Below, in pieces: positions 48,505 through 58,490 of a stretch of DNA of 64,000 nt. Each line of letters opens with the position of its first letter. Position 1 is the stretch's first letter. Under the pieces are notes generated by a model. The model saw only the letters and a program-made list of their open reading frames with translations, had not been told where the DNA came from and did no database searches. The translations under genes were made by a program, and so were the position numbers. Source of the stretch: Aurantimonas sp. 22II-16-19i. Lineage in GTDB: Bacteria > Pseudomonadota > Alphaproteobacteria > Rhizobiales > Rhizobiaceae. Location of the stretch: the NCBI RefSeq assembly GCF_002088275.1, contig NZ_AQQS01000024.1, positions 1 through 64,000 on the forward strand, read 5' to 3'.

Positions 48505-49308
48505 ATGAACCGGATCGATCTCGAGGGCCGCAGGGCCGTCATCACCGGCGGCGCGCGCGGCATCGGCCTCGCCACCGCCGAGCGCATGCTGGAAAGCGGC
48601 GCCTCCGTCGTCCTGTGGGACGTCGACGGCGCGGCCATCGAGGCGGCCCTCGCGTCGCTCGCCGAAAAGGGCCTCACCGGCAGGGAGCACGGCGACGGGG
48701 AGCACGGCGGCAGTGAGCATGGCGAGAGAGCCAGCGGCACGGTCGTCGAACTCACCGACGAGGCCTCCGTCGACGCGGCGGCGAAGGAGGCCCTCGCGGC
48801 AGGGGCGATCGACATCCTCGTCAACAATGCCGGCATCACCGGCGGCAACGGCAAGACCTGGGAGCTCGAGCCGTCGATCTGGCGCAAGACCCTCGAGGTC
48901 AATCTGGTCGGGCCCTATCTCACCGCCCGCGCCCTGGTGCCGTCGATGATCGCGGCCGGCTACGGCCGCATCGTCAACGTCGCCTCGATCGCCGGCAAGG
49001 AGGGCAACCCCAACGCCTCGCATTATTCGGCCTCGAAGGCCGGGCTGATCGGCCTCACCAAGTCCCTCGGCAAGGAGCTCGCCGGCGCCGGGGTCCTCGT
49101 CAACTGCATCACGCCGGCCGCCGCCCGCACCGCCATCTTCGACCAGATGAGCCAGGAGCACATCGACTACATGCTGTCGAAGATCCCGCTCGCCCGCTTC
49201 GTCGAGCCGGCCGAGGTCGCCGCGATGATCGTCTGGCTGGCCTCGGAGGACTGCTCCTTCTCCACCGGCGCGGCGTTCGACATCTCCGGCGGCCGCGCGG
49301 TGTATTGA
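48505..49308 (+). CDS. SDR oxidoreductase with an internal EHG repeat insertion
   Basis: 267 residues from ATG 48505 (GGGAGGAAG leader). VITGGARGIGLATAERMLESGA is the cofactor motif, and Asp in VLWDVDG points to NAD. NNAGITGG, NVASIAGKEGNPNASHYSASKAGL (Ser, Y-x3-K) and the end TGAAFDISGGRAVY follow. Between beta-3 and the following helix there is a hydrophilic insert, REHGDGEHGGSEHGERASG, encoded by three 15-bp tandem units. Probably a sugar or aldonate dehydrogenase of the local pathway; the first gene after GTATAC site 2. Confidence 0.88.
   Translation: MNRIDLEGRRAVITGGARGIGLATAERMLESGASVVLWDVDGAAIEAALASLAEKGLTGREHGDGEHGGSEHGERASGTVVELTDEASVDAAAKEALAAGAIDILVNNAGITGGNGKTWELEPSIWRKTLEVNLVGPYLTARALVPSMIAAGYGRIVNVASIAGKEGNPNASHYSASKAGLIGLTKSLGKELAGAGVLVNCITPAAARTAIFDQMSQEHIDYMLSKIPLARFVEPAEVAAMIVWLASEDCSFSTGAAFDISGGRAVY
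48685..48729. repeat. 15-bp coding minisatellite in the SDR gene
   Basis: Three units, GAGCACGGCGACGGG, GAGCACGGCGGCAGT and GAGCATGGCGAGAGA, in frame, encoding EHGDG-EHGGS-EHGER. The length keeps the frame open. Confidence 0.85.
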
Positions 49309-49343
49309 GGCGTATGACAAGGCATGCAAAGGCGCGAACGTCT

Positions 49344-49438
49344 TCACCCTCATGGTGAGCTTGTCGAACCACGAGGGTGAAGCCTCCAGATTGCGCCGAG
49401 CGCCCCTCGTCCTTCGACAGGCTCAGGATGAGGGGCTA
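49344..49438. repeat. Isolated copy of the CCCTCATGGTGAGC hairpin repeat
   Basis: ACCCTCATGGTGAGCTTGTC and CCTTCGACAGGCTCAGGATG form the two arms, as in the array at 10957-11675. Confidence 0.85.
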
Positions 49439-49495
49439 CTTTACCGCCCTGCTTCGCCAGGGCTGTGCAACCACCCGCCACTCTGAAAGGACACC

Positions 49496-50344
49496 ATGAA
49501 ACTCGTACGCTACGGCCCCCTCGGCCAGGAAAAGCCCGGCATGATCGACGCCGATGGCAAGATCCGTGATCTCTCCGCCCATGTCGCCGACATTGCCGGC
49601 GACGTCCTGTCGCCGAAGGGCCTTTCGGCCCTGAAGGCGTTCGACCCGGCCTCGCTGCCCCTCGTCGACGGCAGCCCGCGCTATGGCTCGCCCGTCGCGG
49701 GGGTTTCCAAGATCCTCTGCATCGGCCTCAACTATTCCGACCATGCCGCCGAGACCGGCGCCGAGCCGCCGACCGAGCCGATCATCTTCACCAAGCAGAT
49801 CAACGCGCTCTGCGGGCCGAACGACGACGTCGAGCAGCCCCGCGGCTCCGACGCCCTCGACTGGGAGGTGGAGCTCGCGGTGATCATCGGCTCGCGGGCG
49901 AAATACGTCTCGGAATCCGACGCGATGGACTATGTCGCCGGCTTTGCGGTGATGAACGATGTCTCCGAGCGGACCTTCCAGACCAAGCGCCAGGGCCAGT
50001 GGACCAAGGGCAAGAGCCACGACACCTTCGGCCCCCTCGGCCCCTGGCTCGTCACCCGCGACGAGGTCTCCGACCCCCACGATCTCGACATGTGGCTCGA
50101 CGTCAACGGCGAGCGGCGCCAGACCGGCACCACCTCGACGCTGATCTTCAACCTGCCCCACGTCGTCTCCTACTGCTCGCAGTTCATGACGCTGATGCCC
50201 GGCGACGTCATCACCACCGGCACCCCTCCCGGCGTCGGCATGGGCATGAAGCCGCCGCAGTATCTGAAGGTCGGCGACGTCATGACGCTCGGCATCGCCG
50301 GCCTCGGCGAGCAGAAGCAGACGGTCATCGCCGCCCGCGACTGA
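49496..50344 (+). CDS. FAH-family hydrolase, probable 2,4-diketo-3-deoxy-sugar-acid hydrolase
   Basis: 282 residues. It starts MKLVRYGPLGQEKPGMIDADG, diagnostic for the subgroup that includes 2,4-diketo-3-deoxy-L-fuconate/rhamnonate hydrolases and proteins called ureidoglycolate lyase. The metal-binding residues are in the WEVELAVIIG (E-x-E) region and YVAGFAVMNDVSERTFQ. SHDTFGPLGPWLV and GDVITTGTPPGVGMG complete the fold. It cleaves a diketo acid to pyruvate plus a 2-hydroxy acid. With the dehydratase (41960) and the SDR (44070) it would complete a non-phosphorylative aldonate route. A terminator follows. Confidence 0.92.
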   Translation: MKLVRYGPLGQEKPGMIDADGKIRDLSAHVADIAGDVLSPKGLSALKAFDPASLPLVDGSPRYGSPVAGVSKILCIGLNYSDHAAETGAEPPTEPIIFTKQINALCGPNDDVEQPRGSDALDWEVELAVIIGSRAKYVSESDAMDYVAGFAVMNDVSERTFQTKRQGQWTKGKSHDTFGPLGPWLVTRDEVSDPHDLDMWLDVNGERRQTGTTSTLIFNLPHVVSYCSQFMTLMPGDVITTGTPPGVGMGMKPPQYLKVGDVMTLGIAGLGEQKQTVIAARD

Positions 50345-50401
50345 CGCGGGGCGTCCAAGACCTGCACTCCCGCCAGAAGCGGCAGGGCCAGATGGTGCTT
50401 G

Positions 50402-50430
50402 GGGGGCGCTCGCGTGAGCGTCCCCTTTTT
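50402..50430 (+). terminator. Intrinsic terminator after the FAH hydrolase gene
   Basis: Stem GGGGGCGCTC / GAGCGTCCCC (one G-T pair) with a GCGT loop, directly followed by TTTTTC. It separates the enzyme genes from the transporter operon. Confidence 0.85.
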
Positions 50431-50494
50431 CTTGCGCGGCGCGTCAAATTCCGGCGATCCGAGGTTTTGGCGATAAGTCACGCACAGTGATTTG

Positions 50495-50510
50495 CCCACG
50501 TATACGTTGA
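50495..50510. promoter_or_regulatory. GTATAC-type operator, site 3
   Basis: CCCACGTATACGTTGA overlaps the -35 box of the probable tctC promoter (TTGACA 50507-50512). The 13-mer ACGTATACGTTGA is identical to site 2. Confidence 0.72.
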
Positions 50511-50535
50511 CACCTGTCGACGTCGCCTGAATAGT
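50507..50535 (+). promoter_or_regulatory. Probable sigma-70 promoter of the tripartite transporter operon
   Basis: TTGACA (50507-50512), a 17-bp spacer, and AATAGT (50530-50535; 4 of 6 to TATAAT). The upstream operator would occlude RNA polymerase when occupied, as expected for a repressor. Confidence 0.6.
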
Positions 50536-50654
50536 GCCGGCGAACGTGATCGCCGGATGTGGCGGCCCGATCGTTCCGGTGCTGGGAGGCGCCGGCGATC
50601 GCTAGGGGCCGGTCGAGGAGCGGTGGTCCGTCGATCCTGGGAGGAAACCTGACC

Positions 50655-51653
50655 ATGCACAGACGCTCGCTTCTCGCCGCTGCCACGATGATGGCCACGG
50701 CCATCACGCTCGCCGGCAGCTTCGCCATTCCCGCCGCCCACGCGGCCGAGGATTATCCGAGCCGGCCGATCCAGATGATCGTGCCCTGGGGCGCCGGCGG
50801 CGGCACCGACGCGGTCGGCCGCGTCATCGCCTCGCTGCTGCAGGAAGGGCTCGGCCAGCCGGTCACCGTCATCAACCGCACCGGCGGCTCCGGCGTCGTC
50901 GGCCACAGCGCCATCGCCAATGCCGCGCCCGACGGCTACACCCTCGGCATCATGACGATCGAGATCGACATGATGCACTGGCAGGGCCTCACCGACCTCA
51001 CCTACGAGAATTACGACATCCTCGCCCTCGTCAATGCCGATCCGGGCGGCGTGATGGTCTCGGCCGATTCCGGCTACGACACCGTCCAGGCGCTGCTCGA
51101 CAAGATCAAGGCCGAGCCGAAGGGCACCTTCAAGGCGTCCGGCACCGGCCAGGGCGGCATCTGGCATCTCGGCCTTGCCGGCTGGCTGCTCTCGGAAGGC
51201 CTCGAGCCCGACTACGTCACCTTCGTGCCGAGCCAGGGCGCGGCCGCGGGCATCACCGACATGGTGGCCGGCGGCGTCGACATCGTCCCCTCCTCGCTGG
51301 CCGAGGGCCGCTCGATGATCGATGCGGACCGGGTCAAGCCGCTCGCCTCCATGTCGGCCGAGCGCCAGGCGATGTTCCCGGACGTTCCGACCCTGAAGGA
51401 AGGCACCGGTTCCGACTGGACGCTCGCCGTCTGGCGCGCGGTGGTGGCGCCGAAGGGCCTGCCGGAGGACGTCAAGGCGAAGCTGATCGGTGCCGTCGAG
51501 ACGGCCTACAATTCCGAGGAATACCAGACCTTCATGAAGGACCGCGGCTTCGGCGTGCGCTGGGCGGCCGGCGAGGAGGCGACGAAGATCGTCGCCGAGG
51601 ACGACAAGGCGCTCGGCGAGGTCATGAAGAAGGCCGGGCTGGCGAAGCAGTAG
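50655..51653 (+). CDS. tctC: Tripartite tricarboxylate transporter substrate-binding protein (TctC/BugT family)
   Basis: 332 residues. Signal peptide MHRRSLLAAATMMATAITLA ... AHAA-EDYPSRPI. The Bug-family hallmarks are YPSRPIQMIVPWGAGGGTDAVGR, VINRTGGSGVVGHSAIANAAPDGYTLG and PDVPTLKEGTGSDWTLAVWRAVVAPKGLP. The protein binds a carboxylate (citrate-like or sugar acid) in the periplasm and feeds TctAB. The start has a GGGAGGAAAC leader. TctB follows only after an intervening lipoprotein gene. The presence of sugar-acid enzymes suggests an aldonate ligand. Confidence 0.94.
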   Translation: MHRRSLLAAATMMATAITLAGSFAIPAAHAAEDYPSRPIQMIVPWGAGGGTDAVGRVIASLLQEGLGQPVTVINRTGGSGVVGHSAIANAAPDGYTLGIMTIEIDMMHWQGLTDLTYENYDILALVNADPGGVMVSADSGYDTVQALLDKIKAEPKGTFKASGTGQGGIWHLGLAGWLLSEGLEPDYVTFVPSQGAAAGITDMVAGGVDIVPSSLAEGRSMIDADRVKPLASMSAERQAMFPDVPTLKEGTGSDWTLAVWRAVVAPKGLPEDVKAKLIGAVETAYNSEEYQTFMKDRGFGVRWAAGEEATKIVAEDDKALGEVMKKAGLAKQ

Positions 51654-51752
51654 GACGCGCCTCGACCCGTTTTCCGCCCTTCGAGCTTTTGCCTCGGAGG
51701 GCGGAAAATGCTTCTCGGAGAGACGAGAAGAGTTTGTAGTGAAGGGAGCGGC

Positions 51753-52082
51753 ATGAGTTCTGTCAAAGGCTTTCGTCCTCGATGCGCACGCCGCAGTCCA
51801 GCCCTGGCTTCCGCGCTGCTTCTTGCGAGCCTTTCACTGGCGTCGTGCCATACTGAACCGGCGAACGGCTTATGCATATTTTCCCGCGCTCTGACTGGAA
51901 AGCAGAAGCATCATATCAGAGATCTTGTGCAGCGATCGGATAGTAGCGAACAAAGTCGACAGGAAATCATCGCATATGTGAGGAGAACCTGCGTATCTTA
52001 CTTTACACTTCAGTTCTTTGAGTCTTGCGTATTGACGGATAAGGATGTTCCGTCATGCTCGGAGACTGTAAATTTCCTGTAA
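51753..52082 (+). CDS. Small cysteine-rich lipoprotein of low GC, unknown function
   Basis: 109 residues from ATG 51753 with GAAGGGAG upstream. The first ~30 residues form a signal with lipobox SLASC (ALASALLLASLSLASC), so it should be a lipoprotein. The mature part (~80 residues) has further cysteines (LCIFS, RTCVSYF, ESCVL, PSCSE) and no family I recognise. Codon use and base composition change sharply: much of the mature part is near 45-50% GC by eye, against about two thirds elsewhere. It sits between tctC and tctB, a place where these operons normally have no gene. Confidence 0.65.
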   Translation: MSSVKGFRPRCARRSPALASALLLASLSLASCHTEPANGLCIFSRALTGKQKHHIRDLVQRSDSSEQSRQEIIAYVRRTCVSYFTLQFFESCVLTDKDVPSCSETVNFL

Positions 52083-52130
52083 AGCCATGTTGGATCGACG
52101 CTGCTTCCCCTCCCTACGAACGATGGCGCC

Positions 52131-52604
52131 ATGAAATTCAACGACCTGCTCCTCGGCCTCCTCGTCCTTCTCGGCGGCATCGGGATCTATGTCTCGGCCC
52201 TCGACTTCACCGACATCCCCGGCCAGGACTACGGCGCCGGGACGATGCCGCGGGCGATCGCCGTCTTCGCCGCGCTTCTCGGCCTCTTCATGATCGTCAA
52301 GGCGCTGGTCGCCGGCCTCCGAATTCCCAGCCTGGAACTCGCGCCCTGGGTGCGCTCCCGCCGTTCCGTCCTGTCCGTCGTCGTCGCGCTCGTCCTCGTC
52401 GTCTTCTACATCGTCGCCGCGCCGTCGATCGGCTTCGTGCCGGCCTCGCTGGTCGTCATGGCCGCCCTGATGCTGACCCTGAAGACGAAGCCGCTCACCG
52501 CCATCGCCGTCTCGGTCCTCGCCTGCGTCGTCATCCAGCAGGCCTTCGGGCGGCTCCTGCTCGTGCCGCTGCCGCGCAGCGAATTCCTCGCGTTTCTCTG
52601 GTAG
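52131..52604 (+). CDS. tctB: Tripartite tricarboxylate transporter small membrane subunit TctB
   Basis: 157 residues with four hydrophobic segments (about 5-25, 40-62, 82-102, 105-150). GQDYGAGTMPRAIAVFAALLGL is the conserved N-terminal TctB block. It forms the membrane complex with TctA, which begins 3 bp later. In this system a sodium or proton gradient drives carboxylate uptake. Confidence 0.9.
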   Translation: MKFNDLLLGLLVLLGGIGIYVSALDFTDIPGQDYGAGTMPRAIAVFAALLGLFMIVKALVAGLRIPSLELAPWVRSRRSVLSVVVALVLVVFYIVAAPSIGFVPASLVVMAALMLTLKTKPLTAIAVSVLACVVIQQAFGRLLLVPLPRSEFLAFLW

Positions 52605-52607
52605 CCG

Positions 52608-54140
52608 ATGTCCGTTCTCGCTGAGGCCTTCGCCCTCGTCTTCCAGCCCTATGTGCTGCTGGTGATCCTGTCCTCGGCCGCCTTCGGCATGTTCGTCGGC
52701 GCGATCCCCGGCCTGACGGCGACCATGGCGACGGCGCTGCTCGTGCCCGTCACCTTCTTCATGGACCCGGTGCCGGCGATTGCCGCCATCGTCACGGCAA
52801 CGGCGATGGCGATCTTCGCCGGCGACATTCCCGGCACGCTGCTCCGGATGCCCGGGACGCCGGCGAGCGCCGCCTATGTCGAGGACGCCTACAAGATGAC
52901 CCGTTCGGGGCGGGCGGAGGAGGCGCTCGGCGCCTCGCTGGTGTTTTCGGCGATCGGCGGCATCTTCGGCACCATCGTCCTGATCACCGCTTCGCCGATG
53001 CTCGCCGAGGTGGCGCTGAAGTTCTCCTCCTTCGAATATTTCTGGCTCGTCGTCCTCGGCCTCTCCTGCGCCGTCTTCGTCTCGCCGGGCTCGGTGCCGC
53101 GGGGCATGATCGCGCTGATCATCGGCCTCTTCGCCGCCACCATCGGCATCGACAATCCGGCCGGCCAGCCGCGTTACACCTTCGGAAACGTCGAGCTTCT
53201 GGCCGGCGTCCAGTTCATCCCGGCGATGATCGGCCTCTTCGCCGTCTCGGAGGTGCTGCGCTTCGTCGCCTCCGGCGCCGAGACGCCGGCCGTCGAAAAG
53301 GGCGGGCGCACGGGCGTCTTCACCCGGCAGTGGACGAACCTCAAGCGCTACCCCGTCCAGGCGATGCGCGGCTCGGTCACCGGCACGGCCATCGGCGCGC
53401 TTCCCGGCGCCGGCGCCGACATCGCCGCCTGGATCTCCTATGCGATCTCCAAGAAGTTCTCCAAGGAGCCGCAGAAGTTCGGCACCGGCCATGTGGAGGG
53501 GCTCGTCGAGGCCGGCGCCTCCAACAACGGCGCCGTCAGCGGCGCGTGGATTCCCGCGCTGGTCTTCGGCATTCCGGGCGATTCGATCACCGCGATCGTC
53601 ATCGGCGTCCTCTATATCAAGGGCCTGAACCCCGGCCCGACCATCTTCATCAACCAGCCCCAGCTGATCTATGCCGTCTTCATCGTCTTCTTCCTCGCCA
53701 ATCTGATCATGCTGCCGATGGGCTGGATCGCCATCAAGGCGGCGCGCACCATCCTGTCGATCCCCGCCCGGATCCTGATGCCGATCATCCTGATGTTCTG
53801 CATCGTCGGCTCCTTCGCCATCAACAATTCGCCCTTCGGCATCGTCTTGATGCTGGTCTTCGGCGTCATCGGCTTCCTGATGGAGGAGAACGACGTGCCC
53901 ATCGCCCCGGCGATCCTCGGCCTCGTGCTCGGGCCGATGCTGGAGCAGAACTTCGTCACCTCGATGATCAAGGCCGACGGCAGCTTCCTCGCCTTCTTCG
54001 AGCGGCCGATCGCGGCGGGCCTAGGCATCTTCACCATCGCCATCTGGTGCATCCCGCTCGCCATGAAGCTCCTGCGCCGCGGCCGCGGCCGGAGTGGGGG
54101 CAAGCCGGCGGCCGGCGCGTCCGACCGGCCCGGCGGCTGA
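52608..54140 (+). CDS. tctA: Tripartite tricarboxylate transporter large membrane subunit TctA
   Basis: 510 residues, ten to twelve helices. GMFVGAIPGLTATMATALLVPVTFFMDPVPAI and FAGDIPGTLLRMPGTPASAAY are TctA signature blocks. GALPGAGADIAAWISYAISKKFSKEP, EAGASNNGAVSGAWIPALVFGIPGDSITAIVIG and GLNPGPTIF are the repeated conserved loops. It is the transport channel subunit, directly after TctB. The dehydrogenase gene at 54237 starts 96 bp after the stop and may be co-transcribed. Confidence 0.95.
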   Translation: MSVLAEAFALVFQPYVLLVILSSAAFGMFVGAIPGLTATMATALLVPVTFFMDPVPAIAAIVTATAMAIFAGDIPGTLLRMPGTPASAAYVEDAYKMTRSGRAEEALGASLVFSAIGGIFGTIVLITASPMLAEVALKFSSFEYFWLVVLGLSCAVFVSPGSVPRGMIALIIGLFAATIGIDNPAGQPRYTFGNVELLAGVQFIPAMIGLFAVSEVLRFVASGAETPAVEKGGRTGVFTRQWTNLKRYPVQAMRGSVTGTAIGALPGAGADIAAWISYAISKKFSKEPQKFGTGHVEGLVEAGASNNGAVSGAWIPALVFGIPGDSITAIVIGVLYIKGLNPGPTIFINQPQLIYAVFIVFFLANLIMLPMGWIAIKAARTILSIPARILMPIILMFCIVGSFAINNSPFGIVLMLVFGVIGFLMEENDVPIAPAILGLVLGPMLEQNFVTSMIKADGSFLAFFERPIAAGLGIFTIAIWCIPLAMKLLRRGRGRSGGKPAAGASDRPGG

Positions 54141-54236
54141 GATTTCGGGCGAAATCCGCCTCCCGCCCCAGATACCCCTTCACGCCGGATCGCTCCGGCA
54201 TCGCCCTTTCATGCGAACCGCCAAGGATCAGCGCCC

Positions 54237-55181
54237 ATGGCCAAGCCCGACCTCCTGCAAGTCTGCCCCTTCGCCGAGCCCGTCACGGCCGCGCTGGCGG
54301 AGGATTTTTCCCTGCACCGCTATTTCGAAGCAGACGATAAGCAGGCTTTCCTGGAAAAGCTCGCGCCGACGACGCGCTTCATCGCCACCGGCGGCCATCA
54401 CGGCGCCTCCCGCGAGATGATCGCGGCGCTGCCCAACCTCGAGATCATCTCCTCCTTCGGCGTCGGCTACGACGCGGTGGACGTGACGGCAGCCAGGGAG
54501 CATGGCGTCTCGGTGACCAACACGCCGGACGTGCTGAATGATTGCGTCGCCGAGACGACGCTGGCCCTGATGCTGGCGCTCTGCCACCGGGTGCCGCAGT
54601 CCGACGCCTATGTCCGCGCCGGCCGCTGGGAGAGCGAGGGGCCGTTCGGCCTGACCGACGAACTCACCGGCCGCCGGGTCGCCATCCTCGGCCTCGGCCG
54701 CATCGGCAAGACCATCGCCAAGCTCTGCCAGGCCTTCAACATGGAGGTGGTCTATCACGGCCGGAATGCCCAGGAGCACGTCCCATACCCCTATTATGCG
54801 GACCTGACAGAGATGGCCCGCGCCGCCGACTGGCTCGTGGTCATCGCGCCCGGCTCGGCCTCGACCAGGGGCATCGTCAGCCGGGAGGTGATGGAGGCCC
54901 TCGGGAGCGAGGGAAAACTCGTCAACGTGGCGCGCGGCTCGCTGGTCGACGAGGCGGCGATGATCGAGCTTCTGGAGAGCGGCGCCCTCGGCGGCGCGGC
55001 GCTCGACGTCTTCGCCGAAGAGCCGCACGTACCGGAAAGGCTGCGGGCGCTTTCGAACGTCGTCCTCCTGCCCCACCAGGGCTCGGCCACCCACAAGACC
55101 CGCGCCGCCATGGGCCAGCTGGTGGTGAAGAACCTCAAGGCCCATCTGCGCGGCGAGCCGCTGATCAGCCCGGTGGTGTGA
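54237..55181 (+). CDS. D-isomer-specific 2-hydroxyacid dehydrogenase (glyoxylate/hydroxypyruvate reductase-like)
   Basis: 314 residues. NAD-binding GRRVAILGLGRIGKTIAKLCQAF lies near residue 145, then FGVGYDAVDVTAA, VNVARGSLVDEAAMIELL (catalytic Arg), ALDVFAEEPHVPE (Glu) and LLPHQGSATHKTR (catalytic His). The family reduces glyoxylate, hydroxypyruvate or similar 2-keto acids, or oxidises D-2-hydroxy acids. Last in the plus-strand region, it may process the hydroxy acid released by the diketo-acid hydrolase, or a C2/C3 keto acid (inference). A strong terminator follows at 55337. Confidence 0.92.
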   Translation: MAKPDLLQVCPFAEPVTAALAEDFSLHRYFEADDKQAFLEKLAPTTRFIATGGHHGASREMIAALPNLEIISSFGVGYDAVDVTAAREHGVSVTNTPDVLNDCVAETTLALMLALCHRVPQSDAYVRAGRWESEGPFGLTDELTGRRVAILGLGRIGKTIAKLCQAFNMEVVYHGRNAQEHVPYPYYADLTEMARAADWLVVIAPGSASTRGIVSREVMEALGSEGKLVNVARGSLVDEAAMIELLESGALGGAALDVFAEEPHVPERLRALSNVVLLPHQGSATHKTRAAMGQLVVKNLKAHLRGEPLISPVV

Positions 55182-55336
55182 GACCGCGTCGAGCGGCCGG
55201 GAGCGCGGCTCGGCGCGCCGGTGACCGCTTGGGAGCGCCTTCCGAGCCCTTGCGGCAAAGGGAGGCGCGAACGGCCGGTCTCCGGACGTCGCCGCCCCTC
55301 CATCGGCGCGCGGGCTCTGCGCGAGGACAGACGAAC

Positions 55337-55377
55337 AAGGCAGCAGGTCGATCTGTCGATCGCCCTGCTGCCTTTTT
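55337..55377 (+). terminator. Strong intrinsic terminator ending the sugar-acid region
   Basis: GGCAGCAGG (55339-55347) pairs with CCTGCTGCC (55364-55372) around a loop that contains a further short inverted match (TCGAT ... ATCGA-like), followed by TTTTT. The rest of 55182-55505 holds no supported gene. Confidence 0.88.
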
Positions 55378-55505
55378 GGTGTCTGGCGAGCCCTGCCGCT
55401 GGCCCGATACGACTGCGGATTGGGGGGATCGAACCCGGTATCACGCCTGCGAGGGTGCCTGAGCGGCAATCCCTCGGCGCCGGTCGAAGACCGGGGCCGA
55501 GGGTA

Positions 55506-57470
<1,965 letters not shown>

Positions 57471-57734
57471 CTACAAATACAACCCTTTCTCAAGCGTGAA
57501 TGGCTTTGCGTTTCAGAGACTTCGGCGCCGTTTGTCTCGCACGGCTCGCGGATGACGGGGCGCGACGAACGCTTCTGCGCCAGCCGGCTTGCGGCCACGG
57601 CGAGGCAACCGCCGCCGCGCAAGCAGCGCACGGGGTCCTGTCTTCGGTCGCGGATGGTGGAGGCGGCGCTGCCCTTCCCGGGTCGGCACTGCGTCGGCGG
57701 GACGGCGGCGCCTTGCGCGCCGCCGAGCGCTGCG

Positions 57735-57835
57735 AGAGCGCGATGAGATCAGCTTCGATCGACATCCCGCGCGATCATCCTGTTGCCGCGTGATCCCTTC
57801 CGAAAAGCGGTCCCACTTTTCGGGATCATGCTCTA
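57735..57835. repeat. ~100-bp dispersed palindromic repeat, copy 3
   Basis: AGAGCGCGATGAGATCAGCT ... TTGCCGCGTGATCCCTTCCG ... CACTTTTCGGGATCATGCTCTA, the same orientation as copy 1 (6462-6561). It ends on the TAG stop codon of mscL. No gene is supported in 57432-57734. Confidence 0.85.
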
Positions 57836-58270
57836 GACCCGACGCGGCGCGCCGGTGCCCGTCGCCAGGATGTCGCGGATTTCCTCGAGCAGCTTTTCCT
57901 CGCGCGGCGCTTCGGCGACCTCCGCCGGCTTTGCCTCTTCCCGGCGCTTCATCCGGTTCATCATCTTGACCACCAGGAACAGGATGAAGGCGACGATCAG
58001 GAAGTTGATCGTCAGGGTGAGGAACTTGCCATAGGCGAAGACCGGCCCCTGCTTGCGGGCCTCTTCGAGGCCTGCCGCGGTGACGGCCGAGGAGAGCGCG
58101 ACGAACTTGTTGGAGAAGTCGACGCCGCCGGTGATCACCGCGACCAGCGGCATGAACAGGTCGGAGACGATCGAGTTGACGAGGCCGGAAAACGCCGCGC
58201 CGATGATGATGCCGATGGCAAGGTCGACCATGTTGCCCTTGAGGGCGAATTCCCGGAACTCGTTCAGCAT
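57833..58270 (-). CDS. mscL: Large-conductance mechanosensitive channel
   Basis: 145 residues. It starts [42 protein letters not shown], the invariant MscL N-terminus and first helix. The periplasmic loop contains [11 protein letters not shown]. The second helix is [28 protein letters not shown], followed by the acidic/basic C-terminal bundle ending [12 protein letters not shown]. It forms a homopentamer that opens on membrane tension to release solutes under hypo-osmotic shock. A frame extension upstream to 58597 is not conserved and was dropped. Confidence 0.97.
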   Translation of the reverse strand: MLNEFREFALKGNMVDLAIGIIIGAAFSGLVNSIVSDLFMPLVAVITGGVDFSNKFVALSSAVTAAGLEEARKQGPVFAYGKFLTLTINFLIVAFILFLVVKMMNRMKRREEAKPAEVAEAPREEKLLEEIRDILATGTGAPRRV

Positions 58271-58355
58271 GTGGGTGAGGCCTTTCGATAGAGTGTCGGA
58301 CGGGGCATGCCCGCCGGGTTGCGAGATAGGGCAGGAGGACGGTTTACGCCGCGAT

Positions 58356-58371
58356 GGTTTCACGTGAAATT
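58356..58371. promoter_or_regulatory. parS-like site upstream of mscL
   Basis: GGTTTCACGTGAAATT differs from sites A and B only at the last two positions, and keeps the full TTTCACGTGAAA palindrome. It is intergenic, between mscL and the TAXI gene, about 42 kb from parB. Confidence 0.6.
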
Positions 58372-58490
58372 CGTCCCCCCCCCGGAGCGGATATCTGCGA
58401 CGAAGGTCAGGCGGCTTCGGGGTTGAGATTCGGTCACCGCCTGTGACAATCTCCCCCCATTGGCCAGTCTGGCCGAACGGGAGGAATTTC

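Noticed and set aside
55420-55445. tRNA-like T-arm (GGGTTCGATCC on the minus strand)
   Set aside because: The flanking bases do not form a T-stem, and no acceptor, D or anticodon arms can be folded.
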